Part shown: piece after piece, positions 32,067 to 40,998 of the stretch | Numbering within the stretch: position 1 is the first letter of the stretch | How the letters are laid out: the number at the start of each line of letters is the position of its first letter | Source: Candidatus Melainabacteria bacterium | GTDB lineage: Bacteria; Cyanobacteriota; Vampirovibrionia; Gastranaerophilales; Gastranaerophilaceae | Direction of reading: 5' to 3' | Assembly: GCA_022009935.1 (NCBI GenBank) | Contig: CP091731.1 | Span: 620,001 to 684,000, forward strand | Length of the DNA: 64,000 nucleotides | The notes under the pieces: generated by a model | Databases searched by the model: none | Told to the model about the DNA's origin: nothing | What the model saw: only the letters and a program-made list of their open reading frames with translations | Program-made: the position numbers and the translations under genes

Positions 32067-33175
32067 ATGGATAGTAATATAGTAAAAAAATATGCAAATG
32101 TTCTTGTAAAATATTGTGTGAATGTAAAAAAGACGATTTGGTTGTAATCCGTGCCACAAGCAACGAAGCAACACCGCTTGTTAAGGAAGTCTATAAAGCA
32201 GTCCTTGAACTTGGTGCAAATCCTGTTGTAAGAGTTTCAACTGATGGATTAAACGAGATATTTTTCAAATATGCAAACGATAGTCAACTTGAATATATAG
32301 ATCCTATGACAGAAATTGAATATAAAAAAGCTGACAAGATGATATCAATTGGAGCTCGAAAACTTAAAAGAAATGGCACGAGCTGACCATAATAAAATGG
32401 CTAAACGCTCAAAGGCTACAAAGGATTTATCAAATCTTTTGCTTAAACGCTCTGAGGAAGGAACTTTGAATTGGGTTATAGCGGATTATCCGACCAATGC
32501 ACTTGCTCAAGAAGCAAATATGTCTTTGGAAGGTTACAGTGAATTTCTTATAAATTCTTGTCATTTAAATGTTGAAGACCCTGTTAAAAAATGGGAAGAA
32601 ATCGGCAAGACTCAACAAAAATTTGTAGACTATTTGAACAACAACAAATCAACAATCAGGCTTGTTGGTGAAAAAACAGATATTACTTTTTTCAATAAAA
32701 GGACGAAAATGGATAAATTGCTGTGGCTTGAACAATTTTCCTGATGGAGAAATATTCACATCTCCTGTTGAAAATTCAGCAAGTGGCACTGTTTATTTTG
32801 ATTTTCCTCAAATATATCGCGGTGTTGAAGCAAAGAATATCCTTCTTACTTTTGAAAATGGAAAAGTTACATCAATAAAAGCTGACCATAATGAAGAGTA
32901 TGTTAAAAAAATGCTTAATATGGATGAAGGTTCAAGTTTTGTAGGTGAAGTTGCCATTGGTACAAATGATATGATACAGGATATTACAGGAAATATATTG
33001 TTTGACGAGAAAATAGGCGGTTCAATTCATATAGCACTTGGTGCTTCATATCCCTGAAACAGGTGGTAAAAACGAATCCGGTTTGCATTGGGATATGATA
33101 AAAAACATGAAAAATGGTGGCAAAATCTATGTCGACGATGAGCTTATCTATGAAAACGGTAAGTTTATAATATAA
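32067..33175 (+). CDS. M29-family metallo-aminopeptidase
   Basis: About 369 residues with breaks near 32115, 32358, 32735 and 33050. It is a thermophilic-aminopeptidase-type (AmpS/PepS/T) enzyme that removes N-terminal residues from peptides in the cytoplasm with two metal ions. Motifs visible include LVVIRATSNEATPLVKEVY, WVIADYPTNALAQEA, FPDGEIFTSPVE (metal-binding glutamate) and ESGLHWDMI (metal histidine and aspartate). An AGGAG site lies 8 bp upstream of the ATG. It follows lpxA by 12 bp, so it is probably the last gene of the lipid A operon by transcription, though not by function. Confidence 0.85.
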
Positions 33176-33312
33176 AAATAGTAGACAAAAAGCAATTGAG
33201 CTTGGTTAAGACAGTTTGTAAGGTTTGGAAAACTATTGCAAATTTTTGAAAATATAAAGCTCATGTGATGTACATTGAAAATTAAAGAAGAGAATAAACC
33301 GCCTGGGGCAGT

Positions 33313-33442
33313 GAATTCGCAGCCCGTTAGATAAAACCTAATACAAATAACTTGAAGAAAAATGTGTCAGTTGGACTTCAATGCAAATTCAAAACAAAAG
33401 TCAATCCACGTTGGTGTAAGAAAAGAAAGGGTAAAGGTACAC
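33313..33442 (+). repeat. Direct repeat, copy 1 (130 bp)
   Basis: Begins GAATTCGCAGCCCGTTAG and continues through TCAGTTGGACTTCAATGC and AAGTCAATCCACGTTGG. Over 130 bp it is about 90 percent identical to 33651-33778 by eye. It can fold TTGGACTT against AAGTCAATCCA. It lies in a 621-bp gene-free stretch between the aminopeptidase and hisS. Confidence 0.85.
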
Positions 33443-33641
33443 TGTCTTGGATTACGTCGGGTTCGGAACTATGCAACTTCGTTTCATAATTTTTCACAAA
33501 ATTATTTCACTCCGTTCAGTTCCTCACAATCAGGCGAAGCGGATTTCTGAACGGGCAATGCCCCGGGGAGCGAACAGACCGTGCCGGCTTGTGCAAGGCA
33601 CATAAGGCACGGCTCTGTGAGCTAGAAAGAAATCCAAGACA
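33443..33641. mobile_element. 199-bp element with terminal inverted repeats
   Basis: TGTCTTGGATT at 33444-33454 region and AATCCAAGACA at 33631-33641 are perfect inverted ends. The inside is relatively GC-rich with several hairpins: CCGTTCAG...CTGAACGG, GGGCAATGCCC, and GTGCC...GGCAC. There is no coding frame. It sits exactly between the two 130-bp direct repeats. It could be a MITE-like insertion or a structured RNA domain. Confidence 0.5.
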
Positions 33642-33650
33642 GCCAACGAC

Positions 33651-33778
33651 GAATCCGCAGCCCGTTAGATAAACCTAATACAAATAACTTGAAGAAAAAT
33701 GTATCAGTTGGACTTCAATGCAAATTCAAAACAAAAGTCAATCCACATTGGTGAAAGAAAAGAAAGGATGAGGGGCAC
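33651..33778 (+). repeat. Direct repeat, copy 2 (128 bp), with partial third copy
   Basis: Begins GAATCCGCAGCCCGTTAG and parallels copy 1 to AAGGATGAGGGGCAC. Immediately afterwards AGCCCGTTAGATAAA appears a third time (33780-33794), running into the hisS ATG at 33797, so the hisS leader starts a third unit. Confidence 0.85.
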
Positions 33779-33796
33779 AAGCCCGTTAGATAAAAG

Positions 33797-35031
33797 ATGA
33801 AAAAAATACAAGCACAAAAGGCACAAAAGATATATTGCCATCAGAAATTGCAAATTGGCAATTTATGGAAAATATAGCAATAAATACATTTAATAATGCA
33901 AACTATCGAGAAATAAGAACACCAATTTTTGAAGCAACAGAGCTTTTTTGCTCGTGGGGTTGGTGATTCAACAGATATAGTTAATAAAGAGATGTATACA
34001 TTTGAAAAAAGTGACCGAAGCCTGACACTTCGTCCGGAAGGTACCGCTTCTGTTGTTCGAGCATATATAGAACACGGTTTTTTCCGGATGCCAAGCCCTC
34101 AAAAGTTTTGGTATAAAGGTCCCTATGTTTCGTTATGAACGCCCTCAAGCCGGCAGACAAAGACAGTTTCATCAGGTTGGAGTTGAATTTTTTGGTGAAG
34201 CAAATCCAACAGCTGATGCGGAAGTTATACTTAGCGCTTGTACTTTTTTAAATAATTTAGGGCTTAATGATTTGACCGTCGAAATTAATTCATTAGGCTG
34301 TGACAACTGCCGAAGTAATTTTAGAGAAAACTTGAAAAAAATACTTTTGCCTAAACTTGAAAACTTGTGTGATGATTGCAAAATGAGATATGAAAAAAAT
34401 CCACTTCGCATACTTGATTGTAAAAAACGAAACTTGTTTAAAAGAACTTGCTTCAAATGATATTGAAGAATTTATTCAAAGTGATTTTATCTGTGATGAA
34501 TGCAGTGAACATTATATAACACTAAAAAAATACTTGGATGAACTTAATATTAAATATGTTGAAAACAAAAAACTTGTTCGAGGACTAGATTATTATAACC
34601 GTACAGTCTTTGAAATAAAATCAAACAATCTTGGGTCACAAAATGCTGTTTGTGGCGGAGGAAGATATGACAATCTAGTTGAAACATTGGGCGATCCTCA
34701 AACACCTGCTGTCGGGTTTGCAATGGGACTTGAAAGACTAAACTTGTTGATTAATCAATTGGAACAGCCAAAACTTGATTATTTTGTTATTTCAACCAAT
34801 ACAAGTGAAGCTTTGAAACTCGTTAATGTAATACGTAAATACAATAAGTCAGTTGATTTTGACTATAGCAACAAAAAATTCACTAAACAGTTTGAAAAAA
34901 GCAGCCAAAACTGCAAATTTCGCTTTGATTTTGGGTGAAGATGAGTTAAAAATAATACTATAAGTATTAAAGATTTGAACACATCAAACCAAAAAACAAT
35001 AGAGTTTAGTGAATTTTTAAAAATATTGTAA
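33797..35031 (+). CDS. hisS: Histidyl-tRNA synthetase
   Basis: About 411 residues. It is a class II synthetase charging tRNA-His. Motif 1 region KGTKDILPSEI and FNNANYREIRTPIFE; LTLRPEGTASVVRAYIE; motif 2 FRYERPQAGRQRQFHQVGVE; histidine-specific LVRGLDYYNRTVFE; and motif 3 CGGGRYDNLVE with GFAMGLERL. The C-terminal anticodon domain is short, ending ESKT-type SNQKTIEFSEFLKIL. The A-run after the ATG has probably lost a base (intended MKKNTSTKGTKD). Other breaks are near 33940, 34127, 34430, 34905 and 34950. No T-box specifier or AGGGTGG motif is seen in the leader. Confidence 0.95.
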
Positions 35032-35059
35032 TTGCTTTTTTATATTAAGCAATTACAAT
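35025..35059. terminator. Bidirectional terminator over two convergent stop codons
   Basis: ATTGTAATTGCTT at 35025-35037 pairs perfectly with AAGCAATTACAAT at 35047-35059 around nine A/T. The hisS stop lies in the left arm and the stop of the opposite gene overlaps the loop/right arm, so one hairpin serves both. Confidence 0.8.
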
Positions 35060-35332
35060 AAGTTTTTTTCCTGCAACACCTGCTTCGCGACCCATTTGTC
35101 CAGTGACATTTACTCCACCTTCAACACCGTCGCGACCAGCAAAAGAAAGTCCGGAAGTTTGTTGGTTCAACATTGGGCTAGCTTTAGTTGCACCTTCAAA
35201 ACCAGCTGTTCCAACTGCTTTTGGTTGAGCAGATGTAACTTGAGGATTTTGACCTTGTACTCTAGGACCAACTCCTTGAACGGCTTGTTGTTGCATAAAT
35301 AGGTTTTGGAAAGGATTTATATTTAATCCCAC
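35045..35332 (-). CDS. Small Gln/Gly-rich hypothetical protein
   Basis: 95 residues, intact. It begins MGLNINPFQNLFMQQQAVQG, is rich in Gln, Gly, Ala and Val, and has LSFAGRDGVEGGVNVTGQ before the end KLIVIA. There is no signal peptide, membrane segment or cysteine. The middle looks disordered. The gene has its own promoter region: the TTTTGTAA element 73 bp upstream and a GTTTTTATATATGTATAAAAG box close to the start that resembles the box before the glycine-zipper gene at 13.3 kb. Possibly a small exported or regulatory protein; unknown. Confidence 0.6.
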   Translation of the reverse strand: MGLNINPFQNLFMQQQAVQGVGPRVQGQNPQVTSAQPKAVGTAGFEGATKASPMLNQQTSGLSFAGRDGVEGGVNVTGQMGREAGVAGKKLIVIA

Positions 35333-35405
35333 AATTTTTCTCCTTTAGTCTTTTATACATATATAAAAACATCCAACATAGAAAAAATTGCGCATTTTTG
35401 CTAAA

Positions 35406-35417
35406 TTTTTTACAAAA
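35406..35417 (-). promoter_or_regulatory. TTTTGTAAAAA element, copy 4
   Basis: Variant of the shared element (C replaced by A in the right half) 73 bp upstream of the small protein start at 35332, same orientation relative to the gene. Confidence 0.35.
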
Positions 35418-35449
35418 GTTTACATTGTAGCAAAGTAAATTAACATTAC

Positions 35450-36809
35450 TTAAAATATTTTATAAAAACAATCAAAACAATATTCATCTTTTGGATAAAT
35501 ATTTTTTAAATCAGTCAAATCAATAAAACATAAACTATTTAACCCTAATTCTTTGGAAATACTTTTGGCATCCTTAAATGTAGTTGCAATAAGCTCGTTT
35601 TTGTTGCGAATATCTACACCAAAAGAACAGGTGTCTTTTAGCATTGGAGAGGCTATAAACATGTGTATTTCTTTGGCACCGGCTTCATATAACTTGCTTA
35701 CTATATTTTTTGCCGTATTCCCTCTAACCATAGAATCATCAACAAGAAGAATTCTTTTGTTTTTTATTAACTGCTCTTTTATTTTAAATTTTTGTTCTAT
35801 TTTTTTATTTCTTAAATTTTCAACTTCAATAAAAGTACGATTTTGTTTTTTATTCTTTAATATAGCAAAAACAAGCGGCATTTTAAAAAATATATGAAAC
35901 TCCCATTGCCGCACAAATTCCTGAATTTACAACAAGGAACAACCATATCACATTTGTTTTTTAGATGTATATTTTTTTTTGCTATTAATTTGCCAAAAAT
36001 TTTTCTCTGTTCAAAAATATTATGATTAAAAATATTCGAATTGATGTGAGAAAAATAAATATGCTCAAACACATTTTTTTTTCTTTGGAGAATCATCAAA
36101 TTGTTTTATTTCAAAATTGTTTAAATCAAACTCAACTCCAAATCCGGAGATTATTTCAATTTTTTATTGATTTCAAAATCTTTGAAAGCAATATCTTCAG
36201 AGGCAACAAAAAGCCGTCATTGGTTTTACAAAACCACAAAGGACGAAAGCCAAATTTGTCTCGAAACGCAAAAATTTTATTTTTATATAAAAACACAGAG
36301 AATATGCACCTCTATCAAAAAACGCAGACAAAATTTTACCTATATTTTCAAAATTTATATCAAGATTATTTTTTTCAAGTTCAAAATAATTTTTTTTAAG
36401 ATAACTTCACTATCTGTTTGTGTTTCAAATTTAATAGTATTTTCAAGTTCATTTTTAATATCCAAAGCGTTTGGAATATGTCCATTATGAACTAAATAGA
36501 TATAATCGTTTTTGAATTTGACCTTTAAAGGTTGTGCATTAAGTTTCAAATCACCATCAATTGTCGAATATCGAACATGCCCGATTGCAATATTGCCTAA
36601 AATGTCTTTTGTATTATTAGAACTTAAAACCTGACAAACAAGCCCTTTATCCTTAAATAAGATTTCTTTGTTGTCACCAAATGAAACACAAACACCACAA
36701 CTTTGTATCCCTCGGTGTTGAATGTTTGACAAAGCCTTAATTGTTTTTTTATAATATTATTATTTTTATCAAACAAAATGCCTGCAAAAACACCACACTC
36801 TTCCTTCAT
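35450..36809 (-). CDS. purF: Amidophosphoribosyltransferase
   Basis: About 453 residues. It makes phosphoribosylamine from PRPP and glutamine, the first step of purine synthesis. The N-terminus MKEECGVFAG gives a four-residue propeptide before the catalytic cysteine. The glutaminase domain has NIQHRGIQSCG, IGHVRYSTIDG, LVHNGHIPN. The transferase domain has MVVPVVNSG, SYIFFKMPLVF and the PRPP loop RILLVDDSMVRGNTAKNI, then MFIASPMLKDTCSFGVDI. The middle part (35880-36370) is heavily frame-broken, but its pieces are consistent. It starts 21 bp after mutL, same strand. Confidence 0.9.
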
Positions 36810-36830
36810 CCGATAACTCCATTTTCAAAT

Positions 36831-38651
36831 TTATAAATTGGAACGTTTAAAAAATGCATTAACATCTTTCTTTTTAAACTCTTTAACAATAGGTCGTCCA
36901 TGGGGGCAAGTTAAGTTATCAACTGTATTTTTTCCAATTTTTGACTATGTTGTGCATTTGCCAAGGCATAAGTGCATCGCCTGCTTTTATAGCTGCTTTA
37001 CAAGATGTGGTGATAAGCAACTTTTCTTCTATATCTACCTGTTGTTCATTTTTCAACTCAAGCAATTGTGATAAAATATCTTTCAATTTTATATGAGAGA
37101 GAATACTTGGAATTTTCCTAAATATTATTTTTTTATCATCTTTAAAAATATACTCATATCCATATTTTGCAAAATGAGTTTGGTTATCATCGCAAAAATG
37201 CCAAATCAACAGGTTCAGGCTCAAAAATATCCGAAATAAGTATAATTTGTGAAGATATATTTTTAGAGTTTTTTAAATTATTGTAAATATATCTTTCATC
37301 AGCGATGTGTTGGTCGATTATATAAAGATTTTCATTTTCTTCAAATATAATATAGGTGTTTAAAAACTGACCAATAATCTTGAAGTTTTCTGTTTCAGAT
37401 TTATTTTCTACTTCTTCTTTTTTATAATCTTCAACATTATTAATAAGCGAAAGGTGATGATTATTCTGTTCAAATTGCAAAGTCTTAATGTTTGAACTTT
37501 CATTTTGAACATTTTCATTTTTGTTGTCCAACAAGCTATAAAAAAGTAATTTTAGCATTATCTTGAATTTGTTTTTCGGTTACAATAACGTCGTCTTCAT
37601 CCAAATCTTGTTTATATTTTGCATTAATATTCAAAACAACATTATCTTGTTCCATATAATTTGCGTTTTCAAGAACTCGATTTAATGTTTGAAATATAAA
37701 ACTGAATATTTTATTTGGATCACTATATCGAACTTCTTTTTTTGTGGGATGAACATTTACGTCTATATCATTTGGATTTACTGTTAAATTCAAAACAACA
37801 AACGGATATTTGCCCTTTGGAAGCCTATTTTTATAGACTAAATCCAAAGCTTTTGAAAATACCTGACACTTTATCGGGCGTTTATTTACAAAAACATTTA
37901 TTGATTTTTTACTTGAACGTTCAAATGTTGGTTTTGAAATAAAACCATCCAAACTCATTTTTGTAAAAATATCTTTATTTTTAACTTCAAGTAAATTATC
38001 AGCAATATTGACTGAATAAAGTTCACTGATTGTAGATAATAAGTCGCTGGAGCCTAGAGTTTTTAAGGCTGTTTTATTATCGTTTGTCAATATTATTGAA
38101 ACATCAGGATTGGAAAGTGCTATTTGTTGCACTATTTCTTGAATATATGAAAACTCTGTTTTAGGATTTTTTAAAAATTTTAAACGAGCAGGTACATTAT
38201 AAAACAAGTCTTCAATTTCAAAAATAGTTCCTCGGTTTGAAACTGTCTTGGATTTTATAAGGTTTCCATTTTCATCAAAGCTGACTTTTTACGGCATAAT
38301 CACAATTATCTATTTTGGTTGTGCATTTTAATTTTGAAATAGACATAATACTTGACAAGGCTTCACCACGAAACCCAAAAGAGGTGATGTCCCACAAATC
38401 ATCATATTTGGATATTTTGCTTGTTGTATGTTTAAAAAGGCAATATCTATATCATCAGGATGAATACCAACGCCATTATCTGCAATTCTTATATTTCGAC
38501 AATCGTTTGAAATTCTTATTTCAACTTTTGTTGAGTTTGCATCAATAGAATTTTCAAGGAGTTCTTTAACAACCGATGCCGGACGTTCAATCACTTCTCC
38601 TGCTGCTATTTTATTAATTAAATCTTTTGATAATTTATTAATTCTTGCCAT
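36831..38651 (-). CDS. mutL: DNA mismatch repair protein MutL
   Basis: About 606 residues, starting MARINKLSKDLINKIAAGEV. The GHKL ATPase has VVKELLENSIDAN, RIADNGVGIHPDDI and MFYNVPARLKFLK. A transducer domain follows (VFVNKRPIKC, DVNVHPTKKEVRYSD), then an Asn/Glu-rich linker and the C-terminal dimerisation domain. In the latter the endonuclease signature DQHA(x)2E(x)4E reads DQHIADERYIYN, while SCKAAIKAGD and CPHGRP are present. Breaks are near 37195, 37545, 38290, 38430 and 36915. It couples mismatch recognition by MutS to strand removal. purF follows on the same transcript. Confidence 0.92.
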
Positions 38652-38737
38652 TGAACTTATCCCCAAAATCTTGAAATATTTTTCAACACTTAACTATTTT
38701 AACTTAAAATAAAAAAATAAAATACTATTAGCTGTGT

Positions 38738-38750
38738 TTTTGTTACAAAA
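38738..38750 (-). promoter_or_regulatory. TTTTGTAACAAAA palindromic element, copy 5
   Basis: Exact 13-bp palindrome 86 bp upstream of the mutL start. The 38652-39063 gene-free stretch also holds a GAGGC/GCCTC hairpin at 38755-38779, a nested inverted repeat and the flagellar terminator; nothing coding is visible. Confidence 0.45.
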
Positions 38751-38828
38751 AAATGAGGCCTATATATGTGATAAGCCTCTTGTGTCCGGAATTAAGAATA
38801 GTTGGAAGTATGAAAAGATTTAATAATA

Positions 38829-38896
38829 TTAATTTAAATTGATAAAATAAACAATTAGCCAGATGTCTAATTGATAAATTTATCAATTTAAATTAA
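38829..38896. repeat. Nested inverted repeat (cruciform-like)
   Basis: Outer 18-bp arms TTAATTTAAATTGATAAA at 38829-38846 and its exact complement at 38879-38896 enclose a second hairpin CAATTAG/CTAATTG (38852-38858 and 38867-38873). It lies between the mutL promoter and the flagellar operon terminator. Confidence 0.75.
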
Positions 38897-39001
38897 TAAT
38901 TACTATTATATTCTTTTACCATACTTTCCATTCCAATTTTTGTATATATTTTCCTATTTATTAATATAATAAAATTAATTTATGTCAAGTATTATATAAA
39001 A

Positions 39002-39042
39002 ATAAAATAAGGAAGCATTATTTTTTCACTTCCTTATTTTAT
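39002..39042 (-). terminator. Terminator downstream of flgE
   Basis: ATAAAATAAGGAAG at 39002-39015 pairs with CTTCCTTATTTTAT at 39029-39042, 21 bp after the flgE stop; it ends the long minus-strand flagellar run. Confidence 0.8.
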
Positions 39043-39063
39043 CACAAAAATTTATTATTTACG

Positions 39064-40427
39064 CTATTGTCCCATATAAACAAGAGTTTTTAGAACTTCA
39101 TTTGTTGTTGAGAACACACGGCTATTAGCTTCAACAGCTCTTTGAGCTTGAATCATATTTGCAAACTGTTCAGCCAAATCGACGTTTGAGGCTTCTAAAG
39201 CTCCTGTTTGCAAACCGCCCAAACCACTTACACCTGCAAATCCATAATATGGATTGCCTGAATTTGCACTTTGTTGGAACAAATTTGACCCAACTTGCAC
39301 AAGCCCATCAGGATTTGTAAATTTTGCAAGTTGTATTTGTAAGTTTTCAACCTTGCAAACATCAGGATTCATTTCAACATCGTTTCCTTCAATTATTATC
39401 CCGTCAGCAGTTGTGTATCTAAAAACATTTTTATTGGTTGTTTCATCCAACACAACTCTTAATTTATCGCCGTTTGCGTATGTAACTTCAATTGCTCCGC
39501 TTTCATAAATTGCAACATCTTCATGCCCTTGAGCTTCTGCTATAACATCAGGCATTGAGATTTGCTGCTTATAGTCAAGAACTTGTGAAGAATAAGAACC
39601 ATCAGCAGCGCTTTGTGCTCCCCGCCAAGTCTGTTACAGAAGTGAAATTCGAAGTTCCTGAACCAAATTTTAATCCATTACATTTTGTTGTATCATTTGT
39701 AAATACCAATTTCCGTCTTTAACGGAAGCTGTTGAAGGAATGCCTGCAGCTTGGAGTTGTTTATTAATTTCCGCCACTACTGAATTTAAATCATCACAAT
39801 TTGAAATATCTATTGTCGCTGTTGTATCAATTGCTCCGCCTGCCGGTCTTAAATCTGCCTTTATGGTGAATGTTCCTTTTATTATATCTACACCATTTAA
39901 TTTTGATAAATCTTTTATCATTATATCCTTGGTATTAGGCACGGTTTCAGTTTTTATCAAGGTTGGTATTTTAACAGGAGTATCGCTTCCTTGCGAACCA
40001 AAAATAGTATTTGTTCCCATAACTTTGTTGCCGTTTGGGTCTACCATTACACCATTTGCATCTATTGAAAAAATTCCCTGCTCTTGTATACATTATTGCT
40101 CCATTACCGTTTTGCACGCAAAAGAAGCCATTTCCTTGAATATTTATATCTGTGTTTCTCCCTGTTGTTGTTGTAGTTCCCGGAGTGAAATTTTTGCTTA
40201 TGGCACTCACTTGAACTCCCAGACCAACTTGACGAGGGGTTTGTTCCGCCCAAGGTTTTTGTTGGAGCACTGCCTGATGAATGGGTTATATAGTATATGT
40301 CTTCAAATGTCATGTTGCTCGATTTAAACCCCATTGTGTTAATATTTGCGACATTATTCGCTATTACGTTGATTTGCGATTGCGCTGCATTAATACCTCC
40401 CATTGATGTAAAAAATGCCTGTGCCAT
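39064..40427 (-). CDS. flgE: Flagellar hook protein FlgE
   Basis: About 454 residues; GGAGGA site. It polymerises into the hook, the universal joint outside the outer membrane. The N-terminal rod/hook helix reads FFTSMGGINAAQSQINVIANN and VANINTMGFKSSNMTFEDI. Then come DINIQGNGFFCVQNG and YTRAGNFSIDANG, a variable D2-type middle, and the C-terminal GLQTGALEASNVDLAEQFAN, MIQAQRAVEANSRVF, STTNEVLKTLVYMGQ. Size and the long middle favour FlgE over FlgF/FlgG. Breaks are near 40210, 40090 and 39660-39625. It is the last gene of the run fliJ-fliK-flgD-flgE. Confidence 0.9.
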
Positions 40428-40455
40428 AAGTCTTTATTCCTCCATTATAATATCT

Positions 40456-40973
40456 TTATACTTTTTCTGTTTTGTCTATTGTTTTTTCTTTGGTATTGTT
40501 TTCAGTAGCTTCCGTTGTTTTATCATCGCTTGGCGGAATATATTCCCAATTCATTGATTTTATTGTTTTTACAGACGACAAAGGATAATCTTTTCCATTT
40601 ACTTCAATTGTTGCTTCTTTTCCGTTATAACCAACTGATGTAACTATACCTGTTATATCTTTTGATGAATTGGAAGGGTCTGTCAAAATCACTTGCTTAT
40701 CTATCATAAGACTTGCTTGCATAAGTTGGTTATTATTGCTTATTTCTTTATTTAATTTTTGCAATTCACTAACTTGAGTAAACATAGCCTGTTGTTGCAA
40801 AAATTCGGTGCTTCCTGTTGGTTCAAGAGGGTCTTGATATTTCAACTGTTCCAACATCAACTTCAAAAACATATCTTGACCATATTCTTGTTCACTTCCT
40901 GTTTTTTTGTTTGTTGTGCTTGCATTGCCGTTGTTTGATTTTGTAAATTTATTATCTCTGAACTTAATGCCAT
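40456..40973 (-). CDS. flgD: Flagellar hook assembly scaffold FlgD
   Basis: About 172 residues with one break near 40880. It caps the growing hook and is later replaced by HAP1. The N-terminus is polar and Gln-rich (MALSSEIINLQNQTTAMQ), followed by the FlgD signature FLKLMLEQLKYQDPLEPTGS and FLQQQAMFTQVSELQKLN. The downstream Tudor/FnIII part is short (VTSVGYNGKEATIEVNGKDY), and the tail is rich in Thr, Glu and Lys. An AAAGGAG site precedes the start. It lies between fliK and flgE with short gaps. Confidence 0.9.
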
Positions 40974-40998
40974 TTGTAATCTCCTTTTTTCTTCAACG

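Noticed and set aside
33296..33312. 16S rRNA-like word ACCGCCTGGGG
   Set aside because: The flanking sequence does not continue as 16S rRNA; a short chance match.
33176..33796. T-box leader of hisS
   Set aside because: No AGGGTGG T-box sequence, specifier loop or terminator/antiterminator pair could be found.
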